Shown: positions 39,024 through 50,132 of the stretch, piece by piece
Layout: each line of letters opens with the position of its first letter
How positions within the stretch are numbered: position 1 is the first letter of the stretch
Assembly (NCBI GenBank): GCA_960531495.1
Contig: OY482866.1
Location: forward strand, 14,269,530-14,333,529
Length of the DNA stretch: 64,000 nucleotides
DNA from: Zeus faber
Taxonomy: Eukaryota; Chordata; Actinopteri; Zeiformes; Zeidae
Direction of reading: 5' to 3'
The notes under the pieces: generated by a model
What the model was told of the DNA's origin: nothing
Databases searched by the model: none
What the model saw: only the letters and a program-made list of their open reading frames with translations
Position numbers and translations under genes: made by a program

Positions 39024-39093
39024 ATGCGGGCCACTCACCTCCTCTTGCTGTCCCTCCTGGGGGGCGCGCTCATCTACTTTGCCGTGGCCGACG
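39024..39093 (+). CDS. CC chemokine, exon 1 (signal peptide)
   Basis: The full protein from exons 39024-39093, 39216-39327 and 39428-39521 is 91 residues, normal for a CC chemokine. This exon encodes a hydrophobic signal peptide ('LLLLSLLGGALIYFAVA', residues 6-22). The start is the first ATG after the TATA box. It ends in phase 1 at a 'gtaaat' donor. The three-exon, phase 1 and phase 2 layout is classic for CCL genes. The mature ligand would be secreted and act on a G-protein-coupled chemokine receptor of leukocytes. I do not assign an orthologue because fish CCL names are not one-to-one with mammals. Confidence 0.9.
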
Positions 39094-39215
39094 GTAAATG
39101 AACGCGTTTTGGTTTTTTTTGTGTTTGTTGTTGTTGTTTTTGTGTTTTTATTCTCTTGTCCATTTTTTTTTTAAATTTTACACTCTGAATAAAAATATGT
39201 CGCACTGCGCCGCAG

Positions 39216-39327
39216 GCGGCGCCGGCCCCGATAACTGCTGTTTCAAGTTCTACCCGAGGAAAGTGAATATGAAATTCCTCCGCACGTATTTCATGACCGA
39301 CAACCGTTGCCCCAACGCGGGAGTCAT
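39216..39327 (+). CDS. CC chemokine, exon 2 (CC motif)
   Basis: The exon encodes 'GAGPDNCCFKFYPRKVNMKF' and 'LRTYFMTDNRCPNAGVI'. The adjacent Cys31-Cys32 pair and Cys55 are three of the four conserved cysteines. The 'FYP', 'Y' and 'T-D-x-x-C-P' pattern fits CC chemokines. The exon ends in phase 2 at a 'gtgagt' donor. Confidence 0.9.
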
Positions 39328-39427
39328 GTGAGTATCATTGACATGTTTAAAAATAAATAAAAGTCTGAGAGTCGCAGGTTTTCGTCATCACCCCGGCTAA
39401 TGCTCGTCTTGTCGCTGTCGGGTCCAG

Positions 39428-39521
39428 TTTGGTGACGACGAAGGAGGTCAGGGTCTGCGTGAGCCCCAACCAGACCTGGGTGCAACGCACCATGAGGAAC
39501 CTGGACGAGAGGGACTTCTAG
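39428..39521 (+). CDS. CC chemokine, exon 3 (C-terminal helix)
   Basis: The exon encodes 'LVTTKEVRVCVSPNQTWVQR' and 'TMRNLDERDF' followed by TAG. It contains Cys71, the fourth conserved cysteine, and the 'WVQ' start of the C-terminal helix. A possible N-glycosylation site NQT lies at residues 75-77. Confidence 0.9.
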
Positions 39522-39573
39522 GAGCAGCCCCCGGCCTGCGTCCGGAACCGGTCTACGACTTTTAAGAATCAAC

Positions 39574-39579
39574 ATTAAA
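39574..39579 (+). terminator. poly(A) signal ATTAAA of the chemokine gene
   Basis: ATTAAA, the commonest variant signal, lies about 50 bp after the stop codon, directly followed by an A-rich tract. Confidence 0.5.
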
Positions 39580-39599
39580 AAAAAACAAAAAAAAAAACA

Positions 39600-40455
39600 T
39601 TCTTACTGTAAGCGCTCGTTCGTTTTAAACTGCTCATGCAACGACGCTGGGCCCCGCTGTGACATCAAAACGCCCACGCAACTGCGACTGCGCTAGTGCT
39701 TAATGCGAGACTCGCTCCGGGCGAACAGAATCTTCTGGATGACTCGGGAGTTGGGAGTCACTGCGGCGGAGCGAGTGAGTCGGCCGCTCGCCAAATCCAA
39801 ACTGCGACGGGCGTCTAGATTATAGTCCGAGCGCAGAATACTGTGGCAGTGTTTTAGATTGATTGTTAGTGGCTGGGGAATTTTTTTTTCATCTTTATTT
39901 TTTTCCTGTAGATTTTCCCTGCATATGCGTTTGATGTCATTGTCACGGGCTGTTTCTTTGTCAATTGCTAAAACGTCTAAATGCCATTTCCAAGCAAACT
40001 CGTCCGGTGTCACGTGTGTTGATTCGTGTACTGTCCATCTTCACTATTGCTTTTGGTTTTTTTTTTTTTTTGTGGCGTTAACATTTTCGTCGCTCATAAG
40101 ATTCGCGTCAGGCGTCAACCTTTTGTCGCCTCGAACGCAGCGTGACGTGTGGGATTCCCGAGTTTCCGCGAACGCAGCGTTGAGTGCAGGGCCCGGCCTG
40201 GGAGCGGTCGCCGCGGGGCGCTCCCCCCCCCACAACCCCCCCCCACAACCCCCGGTGATTTAGTCCCGTCTTCCGAAAATACGTTAACGGCGGAGGAGCA
40301 GTCGGGCGACAACTCGTGTGACCGCTGTCAGGCATGGAATGCGAACGTTAAAGGCGGGAGGAGGTCCGTGTTCCCACAGCGAATTGAGTTTCAAAAGGTC
40401 AGTGAAGCGGACGCACCCCCCCCCCCCTCAGTGAGCCACATACATTGAAACAGTA

Positions 40456-40489
<34 letters not shown>

Positions 40490-41436
40490 TTAAAAAAAAA
40501 AGGGGGGGAACTAAAAGGACACCTTTGTGCTCTGGAGGTCACATTTCCTCCCGAATATCCCTCCATATATTACATTTTCACATAAAACCTCTCTCTGAAA
40601 GTCAGGGGGGGAGTCTGTATGTTGTGAGCTCTTTCGTGGAATTTTGGGAATTCGCCGATATTTACCGAATGTAGATCAGCTGCTCGAGATATTATGGAAT
40701 GCGGAATAAAACACCCAACTGATGTGCGGGTTTTAATGAAAATGCTTGACCCAATAAGTCTTGAATCGATTATTAATGGTAGAAACGTCCAATAAATTGA
40801 AGCCGCCGTTTCCCTGTCTCCCCGTGGTTTATTTTGTCGAGGCCGCCCTCTACCGGTCATAGATGGCATTGTCTTCATATCCTCAAATGGACAGGTAAGT
40901 AACAGGTAAAAGGCACATTGCTTGAATGTCGAGATGAGTCTGCATGCACTTAAGTTGTTATCGATATTCCCCCCAAAGGGTGATATTCCGACACACACGC
41001 TTAATTGCAACAGAGGCGAGCTCCTGGAAATGCAAAGATAAATTGCTTTACTGCTGTTCTTAAACACTCATTTCCGGTCTAATCAGTCCGTGCCTATCAA
41101 GCCGGGAGGAGGGCATTGATCTCTGCCTTTGGATGTGATCCGACTGAGAAGAAAAGAACAAAAACACATTTCTTGCAAAATCGTGCCAAATCGTGGACAG
41201 TAATGCCCTCGACCGGAAAAAGAATCAAAATCCATTTATTCCGCCAAGTGCATTTTCATGTACAAGGAATTTGTCACGGCGAGGGGTTGTTGCTTTCCGA
41301 CGAGACAATTAGCATGAAAAAAAGATTAACGTCTGGGTGTGAAAAAAAATAGATTAAATAAGATATATACAGAATAATAAATACAATATACATAATATAC
41401 AAAGTGTGATTCTATGCACAGGATAAATGATTGGTA
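39600..41436. other. intergenic, no gene recognised
   Basis: The stretch has G/C tracts near 40225-40250 and 40416-40428, an (AAT)n run near 40458-40488, and AT-rich unique sequence. The open frames here have no family similarity that I recognise. Confidence 0.55.
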
Positions 41437-41665
41437 TTACCCCGATCAGCCACAACATTAAAACCACCTGCCTAATATTGTGTAGCTCCCCCTTGTGCCG
41501 CTGAAACAGCTGTGACCTTCTGAAGGTGTCCTGTGGAGATGCTCTGACCCAGTCATCCAGCCATCACAATATGGTCCTTATCAAAGTGGCTGAGATTCTT
41601 ACGCTTGCCCATTTTTCCTGCTTCCAACACACCAACTTCAAGAGCTGACTTCACTTGCCGCTTAC
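41437..41665 (-). mobile_element. Tc1-like element, internally deleted copy
   Basis: It starts with 'gatcagccacaacattaaaa' and 'ccacctgcctaatattgtg', the terminal sequence of the same family as 31650-32052. It then passes directly to the transposase N-terminal region on the reverse strand ('acgcttgcccatttttcctg'). The DDE core is absent. Confidence 0.75.
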
Positions 41666-42663
41666 TGCACTATGGTATATGGTATATGTTTTCTATGTGC
41701 TGTTTTTGGCTCTGCCTGCGAAGAAGGGACAAGAGCTGGGGGAACCGAGAAGCCACATAGTGGCACCACCCGATTATCTAAATCCAGCTGCAGAGAGCGG
41801 CAGGGAGACGTCCCTGACCACTGCCCCACCATCCTGAGATGTTCTGGTGATTTAAAAGGGGCGACACATCAGTGGTTCACATCCTGGATGGTGCCCAGTG
41901 GAGGTGCGACAGGCAGAAATGCCTCGCAGGTTCCAACATCAACCTGTCACCAAATAACCAAATAATACACTTGTATCAATTCTCGAAGGGCCATTTGAGT
42001 CTGGGCATACCAGCACAAGTGTAGTTATAGTTATTGTCACATATAATGAAGGAAAGTGTAATGCTGAACTATGGGCTGTAAGTGCAATTGCTTCAAACAA
42101 ATAAAAAAATAAAAAAAAACCTGAACAAACAAAAACTGCCTTGCAAAAGTTTTGTAAATGACGGCGACAGTTTGCTTCGATCTGTATGTAACTTGATTGA
42201 ACAGGAGCAAAACTTTCTCCCCACTTTCCTCCACATGTGGCGGAAAGGTCTTGTGAAACGCCATCGCTCAGTGCCTTTAATTTATCAGATTAGCTTGTTG
42301 ATCCTCCCAGAACGCAGATAAACACCACACACAGTGTCCATTGATAGACTCAGCCCGAGTCACCTCATAGTGGCTGCCTCCTTGAGGTATGCATCGTATA
42401 AACCACCAGAACGATTGTCGATGGACCGTTTCCCATTCACAAGTGTCTTTTTGACCCTGCCCTTGGCTCGGCTGACCCAAGCCCTGGGTAGGTAAATTGG
42501 TTTTCATTGGGTTAGTAGGTCAACACAACCTACTTATTTATCATTCGGCATAGAAAGCCATTTGTGTATGAACAAAGTCTAAATGACGATTGTGGCGCTG
42601 CCCCCCCCTTTCGGTCGCCTGCGCAGGCGCTCCGTGTCGATTACGCACATTTTTGTATTTTTT
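41666..42663. other. intergenic, unassigned
   Basis: No gene is recognised. The part at 41690-41960 has a modestly GC-rich, repeat-like character, and 42080-42130 is A-rich. Confidence 0.4.
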
Positions 42664-42862
42664 TCCGATTCACGTGTCCAGCTCCCTCACCCTGAACACA
42701 GGATCCCCCTCCGGGAATGCGTCCCCAGCCCCATACTGTACTCCCTGTACACACATGACTGTGGGGCCAGGTCCAGCTCCAACACCATCATCAAGTTTGC
42801 TGACAACAACGTTGTGGCGGGCCTGATCAACAACGACGATGAGAAGACAGCGAGGAGGTGGC

Positions 42863-42888
42863 TGACCTGGCACTCTGGTGCCAGGTCA
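42863..42888. repeat. perfect 11-bp hairpin inside the LINE
   Basis: TGACCTGGCAC and its reverse complement are separated by four bases. It overlaps the LINE 'WCQVN' codons and may be chance. Confidence 0.5.
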
Positions 42889-43018
42889 ACAGTCTACTCC
42901 TGAACTTAAGAATAACTAAGGAGCTGATTGTGGACTGTAGGAGGGGATTACAACCGAGGACGCATGCGCCGTTGGTGATTAATAGGGGTTCTGTCGACAG
43001 AGTGAGCAGCTTCAAGTA

Positions 43019-43873
43019 CAGTGGTACTTTGACTTAGGAGTTTAATTTGTTCCGTGACAGAGCTCGTAATTCAATCTGCTCGTATAGAAAATCAATTTTC
43101 CCGATTGAAATTAATTGAAATGTCATTAATCCGTTCTAGCCCCCAAAAACCACCCCAATTTTTTTGTTACGTGTTTTTAAATAAGAAAAATGTATTTATA
43201 AATAACAAATATTGTATAAAAACATAACATAATAAAATAGAATGTAAAGAAATAAACTGGTTTTATAAAGTGTATTTACCTTGGAGATCAGACGAGTTTG
43301 CCATAACGGAAGATGCTGGTGGAGGTGGAGGGTGGAGGAGATAGGCGAAGGAGGTTGGAGGAGTTCGTTTTGTGCTTTTTCGGTCGCTTTCGTTTGTTGC
43401 TACACTTTATTGCTGAACTTAATTGCTACTATTTATTTAATTTTTTTTCACTTCACTTTCGCTGAACTTAAACCAATTCGCCAATTCCATCACACAACCA
43501 CCTCGCTCATGTTTTTCTATGATTTCATGCTTTAATTAAATTGACATCATCCGCTTCCTCTTCTCAGCACTTACTTTCTTAGGACCCATGGTAAGAATTT
43601 TTTTTTGGCAAACTAACTGCACAAAACGCACAAATCGCGAGCACAAAACACAAAAGAGATGCTTCCCTGGTCAGGTCACCACGTGAAGTGAAGGAGTGAG
43701 ACGCGGGATGCTGGCCGGATTAACTTGCCACGCCAACTAGCGGGGGCACCTGAAGCTCGCTCCTCGTAACTCACATTTTTGCTCACAAATCAATACAAAA
43801 AATCGACAGAAAGACGGCTCGTCACTCGGAAAACTCCTGTATGTTAGTGCACTCGTAAATCAAGGTACCACTG
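43019..43873. mobile_element. TA-flanked non-autonomous DNA transposon (pogo/Tigger-like ends)
   Basis: The element is 855 bp. Its ends are CAGTGGTACTTTGACTTAGG and, at the other side, the reverse complement of CAGTGGTACCTTGATTTACG. A TA lies on both sides (43017-43018 and 43874-43875). Removing the element and one TA restores the LINE frame ('FKY' then 'LGV'). A CAG start with TA duplication fits the pogo/Tigger group. No transposase is encoded. Confidence 0.85.
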
Positions 43874-44400
43874 TACCTTGGTGTCCAAATCACGGAAGAT
43901 TTAACATGGAGTGCACACACGGACACTCGTGTGGTGAGAAAGGTGAGGCAGCGTCTTTACCACCTCAGGCAGCTGAAGAAATTCAGGGTCTCGGTGAGGA
44001 TCCTCAAGTCCTTCTGCTCTGGAGCCGTGGAGAGCATCCTGACAGGCAACATCACTGCCTCGTTTGGGAACTGTACTGCTCAGGACAGGCGGTGGTGCTT
44101 TCAGCCGGATGTACCACTGCAACTACCCTCCCCTCCCTGCAGGACTTAGACACCAGGAGGTGCAGTAGCAGAGCCCACAGGATCATGAAGGATCCTCACC
44201 ACCCCCGCAACGGACTGTTCCAGCTGCTTCTGCTTCCTGGTCCCCTGTGCCACTCCTTCCTGCTACACCGTCCCACACAGCTGAGGTCCATCTCTCAACA
44301 AGCCTGCAGTATTTATTCCCCAGCCTTCCATCCACTCATCGGCAGATCGTCTGCTAATCTTACTCAGTTAGTACCTCTCGTGGCTCCTTCTAAGGTCTGA

Positions 44401-45162
44401 GAATTTGTGTATGCAGTCACCGTGCTAACCCACCTCTCTCCCTTCCACGTCCAAGCCATTCCCGTCCTGCCTCACGAGCCTGGCTTCCTGTCCCCCCGTC
44501 TGGAACCTGGATCCCTTCTTCCTCGTACATGCCGTCCCTGCCCTGTCTGGCCTCATCCCATCCAGCGGTCCCGCCTTCCAGGACCTGTCCGCCCGATTCT
44601 TTGCCAGCGACTCAGCCAGCTTCTTTGCATGGATTCCTCTCAGCCATCGTTCAAGAAGACTTTTGAGATGCTGAAAATACGAGTTGCTTGAGGACAAACG
44701 TGAAAACGTATTACTCTATTGTCCCAGTGTACTGGAGTTGATTTTGTTATCTGTTGTGTGAATGTGCTATTAGCTGCAATCTGACTGTGGCCCCCCCAAA
44801 GACAAAGAAAATGGTCTTTGGAATAAATGTGTTATGCTGATGTATGTACATTGTATATTATTAATTCCTGCCGCTGTTGCGTCGTCGTTATTTTGTATGA
44901 TCTCCAGACCTGACATCTCAGGACTTCTTGTCTGATTGTTGTCGGCTTCAACACAATTGCCTATTTACAATACAAATTACTGTTTGGGAACATTGTGAAC
45001 CTTGCTGTAACCAGGGTCAACAGCATTAGCAACTGAGTCAATATACAGAGGTAAGTATGACCTTGCTCTCTATGATTGTTGGCTGTCAAAAAATCTGAAT
45101 ACTCGCATTACTCAACATCACACAAAAGCTTCTCCAGAATTGACAATCTTATAAATAAATAA
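44401..45162. other. intergenic, unassigned
   Basis: The pyrimidine-rich part at 44420-44690 may belong to an old repeat. No gene or clear family is recognised. Confidence 0.4.
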
Positions 45163-46175
45163 CTAATATCCAAAAACCCAAATCCTGAAATTCACCCGGT
45201 TGTCATGCCAGATGACAGACCAATTAGTTTCAGCTTGATTAATGAAACCAACCCAAACCCTCCTGGTAGCTGGGCTCCTGACAGATAAAGAATGTACTTT
45301 TTTTTTCGTATGTAGCGTTTTCGTAGCGTATGTTACATGCGGACGCAGGACGCGGTCCATAAGTCTCTGAAAGGGGGCTGGGACACCGAACAACACGAAC
45401 GGAAGTGTACAAAACTGGTACAACCCGAACGGAGTGGGGAACGCCGATTTTTCCTTGGATTCCTGAGACAAGGGAATCTGCCAGTAGCTCTTGGAAAAAA
45501 ACAGTGTCTTAAAAAAACAAGCCGTACCTAACCGGTCGAGAAGTTCATCAACACCGGGCATCGGGTAGACGTCGAACTTTGACACCGCGTTCACCCTTCG
45601 GTAGTCTACGCAGAACCAGATCAACCCATCTAGCTTACCCACCAGCACGATGGGACGACACCAGACACTCGTGGAGTCCTCTATCACGGCCATGTCCAGC
45701 CTCATTCTGTCTGCACGATCTTGCGTTTATGTTCGGGCAGGCGATACGGCTGAGAGTGCACCTTCACCACTGGGGTCGTCTCCCCATGGTGGAGTATGAG
45801 GGACATGAGGCCCTGCAGTGAGGAGAAAACATCAGAGAAGCAAAGCTGAAGTGCAGCCATGTCCGCCCGCTGGGACGGAGAGAGATGGTCACTTAACAGG
45901 GCCGTGGTATGATTGGCTGCTTTTTGAACCTCCGGCCACAACTCATCCGGCTCAATGACCGGCATACCAGAGACAGATGCCCCCTCCCTCAAAGGGTGTT
46001 AAAAGGCAGAAAATCCTGTGGAGGCCTGGGGAACCTCCAGCACTGCAAACAACAGGGGGTCTTGTCCCAATTACGGCTATAGATGTGAACAAACTTTCGA
46101 ACCATGTTTTTCAGCATTTTATTGAAGCGCTCCACCAGACCGTTGGTCTGGAGATGCTAAACCCTGGTCCGAATT
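45163..46175 (-). mobile_element. Ty3/gypsy retrotransposon remnant with integrase before reverse transcriptase
   Basis: Read on the minus strand, 46075-45990 resembles an integrase C-terminal part. A linker follows at 45992-45702 ('PVIEPDELWPEVQKAANHTT', 'ALLSDHLSPSQRADMAAL', 'YRLPEHKRKIVQTE'). Reverse transcriptase comes next at 45700-45300 ('VDYRRVNAVSKFDVYPMPGV', 'DELLDRLG', 'PFGLYQF', 'PAPFQRLMDRVLRPHV'). It is frameshifted and ends before the catalytic YxDD box. The order matches the copy at 47585-49415. Confidence 0.85.
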
Positions 46176-47584
46176 GAGCCGACGCCCAGTAACACGTAAA
46201 GTTCCCCAAGTGTACGTGACATAAAGCCACACTATCTACATGTAAAGCCACACCCATCTACATGTCTCCTCGGTGACCACTCCTCAGGCGAGCCAGCACT
46301 CCAACACCTTGCCTGCTGCACACCTGCATTGATCTGGTTGTGCTTCGCCTCTCCCTCCCAGTGCCAGAATTTAAACTCAGTACATTCACCTCACAATAAG
46401 CCTAGGGTTTGCAGGACAGGTGAGGTGTGAGCTATGTGGGCGGGGATGTGGCGGGCAGCAGCCATCTTGTTCCTGGACGTGCTTCTCGTCGGGGCAGGCG
46501 ATTCTTGTCTCAATTTTAACCCCACTCATATTAGCTTAGAACACATACACTTGGACATAAATCTATCTCCGAACAATACTCCACCAGACCAGGGTCTGTG
46601 GGGCAGGAGGGGTGCGAGTGATTCAGGTTCGACATACTTGGAGGACTCCCACGCCACCCCCACGCCCCGCGATTTTAACTGCAATTGCCAACAGCACACA
46701 TTGAGCGCTGGGGTTTCCGGGGTGGCGGGGCGCTGGTGGTTTGGCGTGGGGGTGTGGCTGGCCAGGGGGCACCTGGGTGGGCACCCTGCCGGCTGGGTTC
46801 AATTCCTGGTGGCTTGCACCTGATCAAACCTGTGTGGACTGTAATCTTTTGATGCTCACATTCTTTTCTCGCATTTATTTTTTCTGGTCCCATAAAAGCC
46901 ACATTAAAGCCTCGTAAATAAGAGTAATTTCCTCTCGTGTGTGCTATCCTCAATAACCTAGTCGTTCACAGATTTCGTCGTCTCATATTACATCAAATTT
47001 ACTGTGAAATTGTCCTTATTTTTTGCAATGTTCAAAGTAAAGATAAAACATAGTTGTATATTTTATACAGTTTATATGGAAATTCTCAACCTGCAAAGTC
47101 AGTCCTTAATGATCATCAAGAACCACATACAACAACTCTGTCCTTTGGGTGACCTATAGAATATTCACACTTTTAAGCACTTTAAATCTCTTGTACATCT
47201 TAAAACTCCCCCTTGTCCCACGCTATGTCAAAGCCGTACGAACACCCTTGTATTTACATTTTGACATTTTGAAAGGAATATTTACCGCCGGTGACAGGGA
47301 AATGACAGTTCTCACTCACCCCTGCAGCAGGTCATGGAGGGATCTTGAGGAAATATCAGGCAGAACCACGAAGGAGGAAAAAAGACGGCCAGAATATTTC
47401 CTTTACCAGTAGGTTGATATACGTATATTCGACCGACAATCAAACTCCGTAGCGAACACACCAAAAAATAGATCACAGGCCGGGCCTGTCACCCAACATA
47501 GGACAGAATTCAGTCTTTTCAATAGAAACATTTATTTTAAACTTTATTTCATATGTTTCTTTAAAGCATAGTAGTTGTAGTGGA
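46176..47584. other. unassigned sequence between two gypsy remnants
   Basis: The open frame at 46434-46823 is not recognised. A 75-bp stretch at about 47080-47155 ('tctcaacctgcaa', 'acaactctgtcct') resembles part of the repeat in the first intron of the left ccdc96. LTR sequence may be here but no clear LTR pair is seen. Confidence 0.4.
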
Positions 47585-49415
47585 TCTGTTGTGGCGTGTC
47601 CTGAGTGCCAGTTAGTCAACCCTCCAGCTACGCCAAGAGCGCCGTCGAGGCCGCTCCCCCTAGTTGAGGTCCCGGATTAAAGAGTCGGTATGGACCTCAT
47701 CGGGCCATTAGACAGCAGCGCCTGCAGGAATCGTTTTGTGTTAGTCCTAGTGGATTATGCAACCCAGTACCCTGAGGCGGTGCGATTGCCCAGTATTACG
47801 GCCAAAAGTGTGGCACAGGCGCTGTTTCATGTCATCTCCTGAACGACGAGGGCACCCTCTTTATGTCACGTACACTTCAGGAACTTTACGAGTTACTGGG
47901 TGTCCGCTCAATTCGGACCAGTGTTTACCATCCCCTGATCAACAGTCTGGTGCAGCGCTTTAATAAAACACTGGAAAAACATGATTTGAAAGTTAATTCA
48001 CGACGATTGCCTTAATTGGGACAAGTGGTTGGACCCCCTGTTGTTTGCGGTGTAAGAGGTTACCCAGGCCTCTACAGGATTTCTCCGTTTGAACTCCTCT
48101 TTGGCAGGGGACCCCTGGGGGTACTATACCTAATTAAAGAAAATTGGGAGGAAGGTCTGAGCACCAGTAAGAACCAAATACAGTATGTAATGGACCTCAG
48201 AGCAAAGTTACATGTGCTGATACGACCATTATCACGGGAGAATTTGCTCAGGGCTCAGGAACGTCAGTGCCTCTTGCTCGCAAAGTGCGAAGGGCCTTTT
48301 ATGGTCACATGGTGGGTTTGCGAAGTCGATTATGAGGTCAAACGGTCTGACAGGCAGGGGGCAACGCAGATTTATCACCTGAGCCTCTTTAAAGAATGGA
48401 GGGAGGCGTCCGTGGCGTCCGGTCACACTGGTCATTGAGTGGGATGAGCTGGCGCCGGATATTCAAAAAGTGGCCGATCATACCGCGGCCCTGTTAAGTG
48501 ACCATCTCTCTCTTGCCGTACTTCTCTGATGTTTTCTCCTCCCTGCCAGGGCTCCCTTCCCTCATACGCTACCATGTGGAGTCGACCCCGGGGGGTGAAG
48601 GTACGCTCTTGGCCGTGTCGTCTGCCTGAACATAAACGCAAGATCATGCAGGCGGAATTAGAGGCCATGATGGACATGGGCGTGAGTCCATTAGTGACAG
48701 GTCTAGTCCCATTGTGCTGATGGGTAAGCCCGATGGGACAGTCCGGTTCTTACATTTTACATTTAGTCATTTAGCAGACGCTTTTATCCAAAGCGACTTA
48801 CAATTGTTCAAACACCGACGGACGCAGCCATCAGGAGCAATTAGGGGTTAAGTGTCTTGCTCAAGGACACTACAGCATGCTAGCAGGAGGAGCCTGGGAT
48901 CGAACCAGCAACCTTTGGATCACTAGACCACCAGCTCTACCTCCTGAGCTACCATCCCCGGTTCTGCGTGGATAACCGAAGGGTGAACGCGGTGTCAAAG
49001 TTCGATGCCTGCTGGATGAACTTCTCGACCGGCTAGGTGCGGCTCGTTTTTTCACGACACTGGGTTTAACCAAGGACTACTGGTAGATTCCCTTGTCTCA
49101 GGGGTCCAAGGAATAATTGGCGTTCTCCACTCTTTTCGGGTTGTTCCACTGTCGCACACTTCCGTTTGGGTTGTTCGGTGCCCCAGCCACCTTTCAGAGA
49201 CTCATGGACTGCGTACTGCGTCCACATGTATCATACGCCGCGGCCTACCTAAACGACGTAATCATTCACAGCGACACCTGCATATCCAGCATTTGGCCGC
49301 AGTGCTTGAGTCCCTGAGGAGGGCGGGGCTCACCGCCAACCCAAAGAAGTGTGCCGTGGGAGGTACGGTATCTGGGGTACCACAGGTGGCCGGACGGCTC
49401 CCCGGCCTAAGTCAA
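47585..49415 (+). mobile_element. Ty3/gypsy retrotransposon remnant, Gmr1-like pol order, interrupted by a SINE
   Basis: The plus strand has an integrase region first (47590-48430): 'CPECQLVNPP' of the zinc-binding end, 'GMDLIGPLDSSACRNRFVLV', 'DYATQYPEAV' and, near the end, 'YHLSLFKEWRE'. A linker follows at about 48437-48700 ('EWDELAPDIQKVADHTAALL', 'LPEHKRKIMQAELEAMMDMG'). Reverse transcriptase comes last (48700-49415: 'VDNRRVNAVSKFD', 'FQRLMDCVLRPHV', 'YLNDVIIHSDT'). Several stops and shifts are present and the catalytic box reads YLND, so it is dead. Confidence 0.87.
48751..48957 (-). mobile_element. tRNA-derived SINE inserted in gypsy reverse transcriptase
   Basis: On the minus strand the head reads 'ggtagctcaggaggtagagc' and later 'ggttcgatccc', a tRNA-like A box and B box of RNA polymerase III promoters. 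The tail contains 'gtcgctttggataaaagcgt', a word found in many fish SINEs. The 8-bp target duplication CCGGTTCT lies on both sides (48743-48750 and 48958-48965). Removing one copy with the SINE restores the retrotransposon frame ('VRFCVD'). Confidence 0.88.
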
Positions 49416-49789
49416 ACGGTGGGGGACCAAGGGTTGTGGTCACCCCGCGGCTGCAGACGGCAGCATGGCTCCCTTTCCCACGGCTGCAAAGCTGCCTCGA
49501 ATCAGCCGAATCAGCGAGCGGCGCTCGTTGTTCCAACTCAGGGCAGGGAGCTTTCTTAATTTTGTTCTGTCTAGCCGAACATCATTCGTCCTGCGCCCAT
49601 ATTCACTTTCAACACTTTAATAAAAACCACGGCCAGAAAGACTCCATCTCCCTCTTTAAACCCCTACCTGTGGTCACAGACTCGCATGGTAGTATATTTA
49701 AATATTACATCCCATTTTCTTTTCAGCTATTTCAAAACGTAAAAATGTCACAATAAATATCAATTTTTTTTACATGATTTTAAAATGGT
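49416..49789. other. unassigned, before the left duplication arm
   Basis: About 370 bp with no recognised gene. It is the unique flank outside the left ccdc96 arm. Confidence 0.45.
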
Positions 49790-49820
49790 TAACTTACATG
49801 TTCTTCCTCCAAAGCAGGTT

Positions 49821-50132
49821 TCAGACTTCCCCCATCTTCTCCAGGTTGCGAACGGCCTGCTCATACTGTAACTTCAGGCTCTCCAGGCCGTCCTCCAGGT
49901 CCTTGCAGGCTTTCACCTTGTCCTCGTAGTCCTGGCGCAGCATGCTGTTGTCCAGGCCACATTGCTGCTCCAGCTCCAGGTTCTCGGCACGCAGGCGACT
50001 CAGGGCCTGCCGGGCCCTGCTCTTCTTGCTCTTTTTCCTGGCTCTTTCTGCCTTCAGCTGGACTAACTCGGCCCCTTTGGCCTGTTTCTCTTGGTGGCAC
50101 CAGTGAAGCCTCTCCTTGACATGGGCCAGGAC
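49821..50132 (-). CDS. ccdc96: ccdc96 left copy, exon 3
   Basis: The exon encodes 'VLAHVKERLHWCHQEKQAKG', 'RARQALSRLRAENLELEQQC' and 'GLDNSMLRQDYEDKV' and ends 'EKMGEV' with TGA. It matches the human CCDC96 C-terminal coiled coil ('VLTHVKEKLHF', 'LRLDNLKLKQKCGL'). The acceptor is 'gctctcctcag'. It differs from the right copy at the last codon (Val for Ala). Confidence 0.9.
   Translation of the reverse strand, partial: VLAHVKERLHWCHQEKQAKGAELVQLKAERARKKSKKSRARQALSRLRAENLELEQQCGLDNSMLRQDYEDKVKACKDLEDGLESLKLQYEQAVRNLEKMGEV

Larger units (their letters stand above)
42664..44400 (+). mobile_element. LINE (non-LTR) reverse transcriptase remnant, split by an insertion
   Basis: The part at 42664-43018 reads 'PSPILYSLYTHDC' and 'NTIIKFADNNVVAGLI', the palm of a fish LINE reverse transcriptase. 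The active-site FADD is changed to FADN. It continues with 'ELIVDCRRGLQPRTHAPLV' and then 'SSFKY'. The part at 43874-44400 resumes as 'LGVQITEDLTWS', 'VRKVRQRLYHLRQLKKFRVS' and 'SLQDLDTRRCSSRAHRIMKD', a typical C-terminal tail. It is 5'-truncated and frameshifted. The clade is probably CR1/L2/Rex1-like, but that is not certain. Confidence 0.8.

Noticed and set aside
39693-40013. A 106-residue minus-strand frame downstream of the chemokine gene
   Set aside because: No recognised similarity, no splice or promoter context, and typical of chance open frames.
46434-46823. A 129-residue frame with a hydrophobic start, considered as a small secreted protein
   Set aside because: It lies between two dead gypsy copies, is low-complexity towards its end and matches no family I know.
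48751-48957. tRNA-like head considered as a tRNA gene
   Set aside because: It has A and B box words but a SINE tail and target duplication; it is a retroposon.
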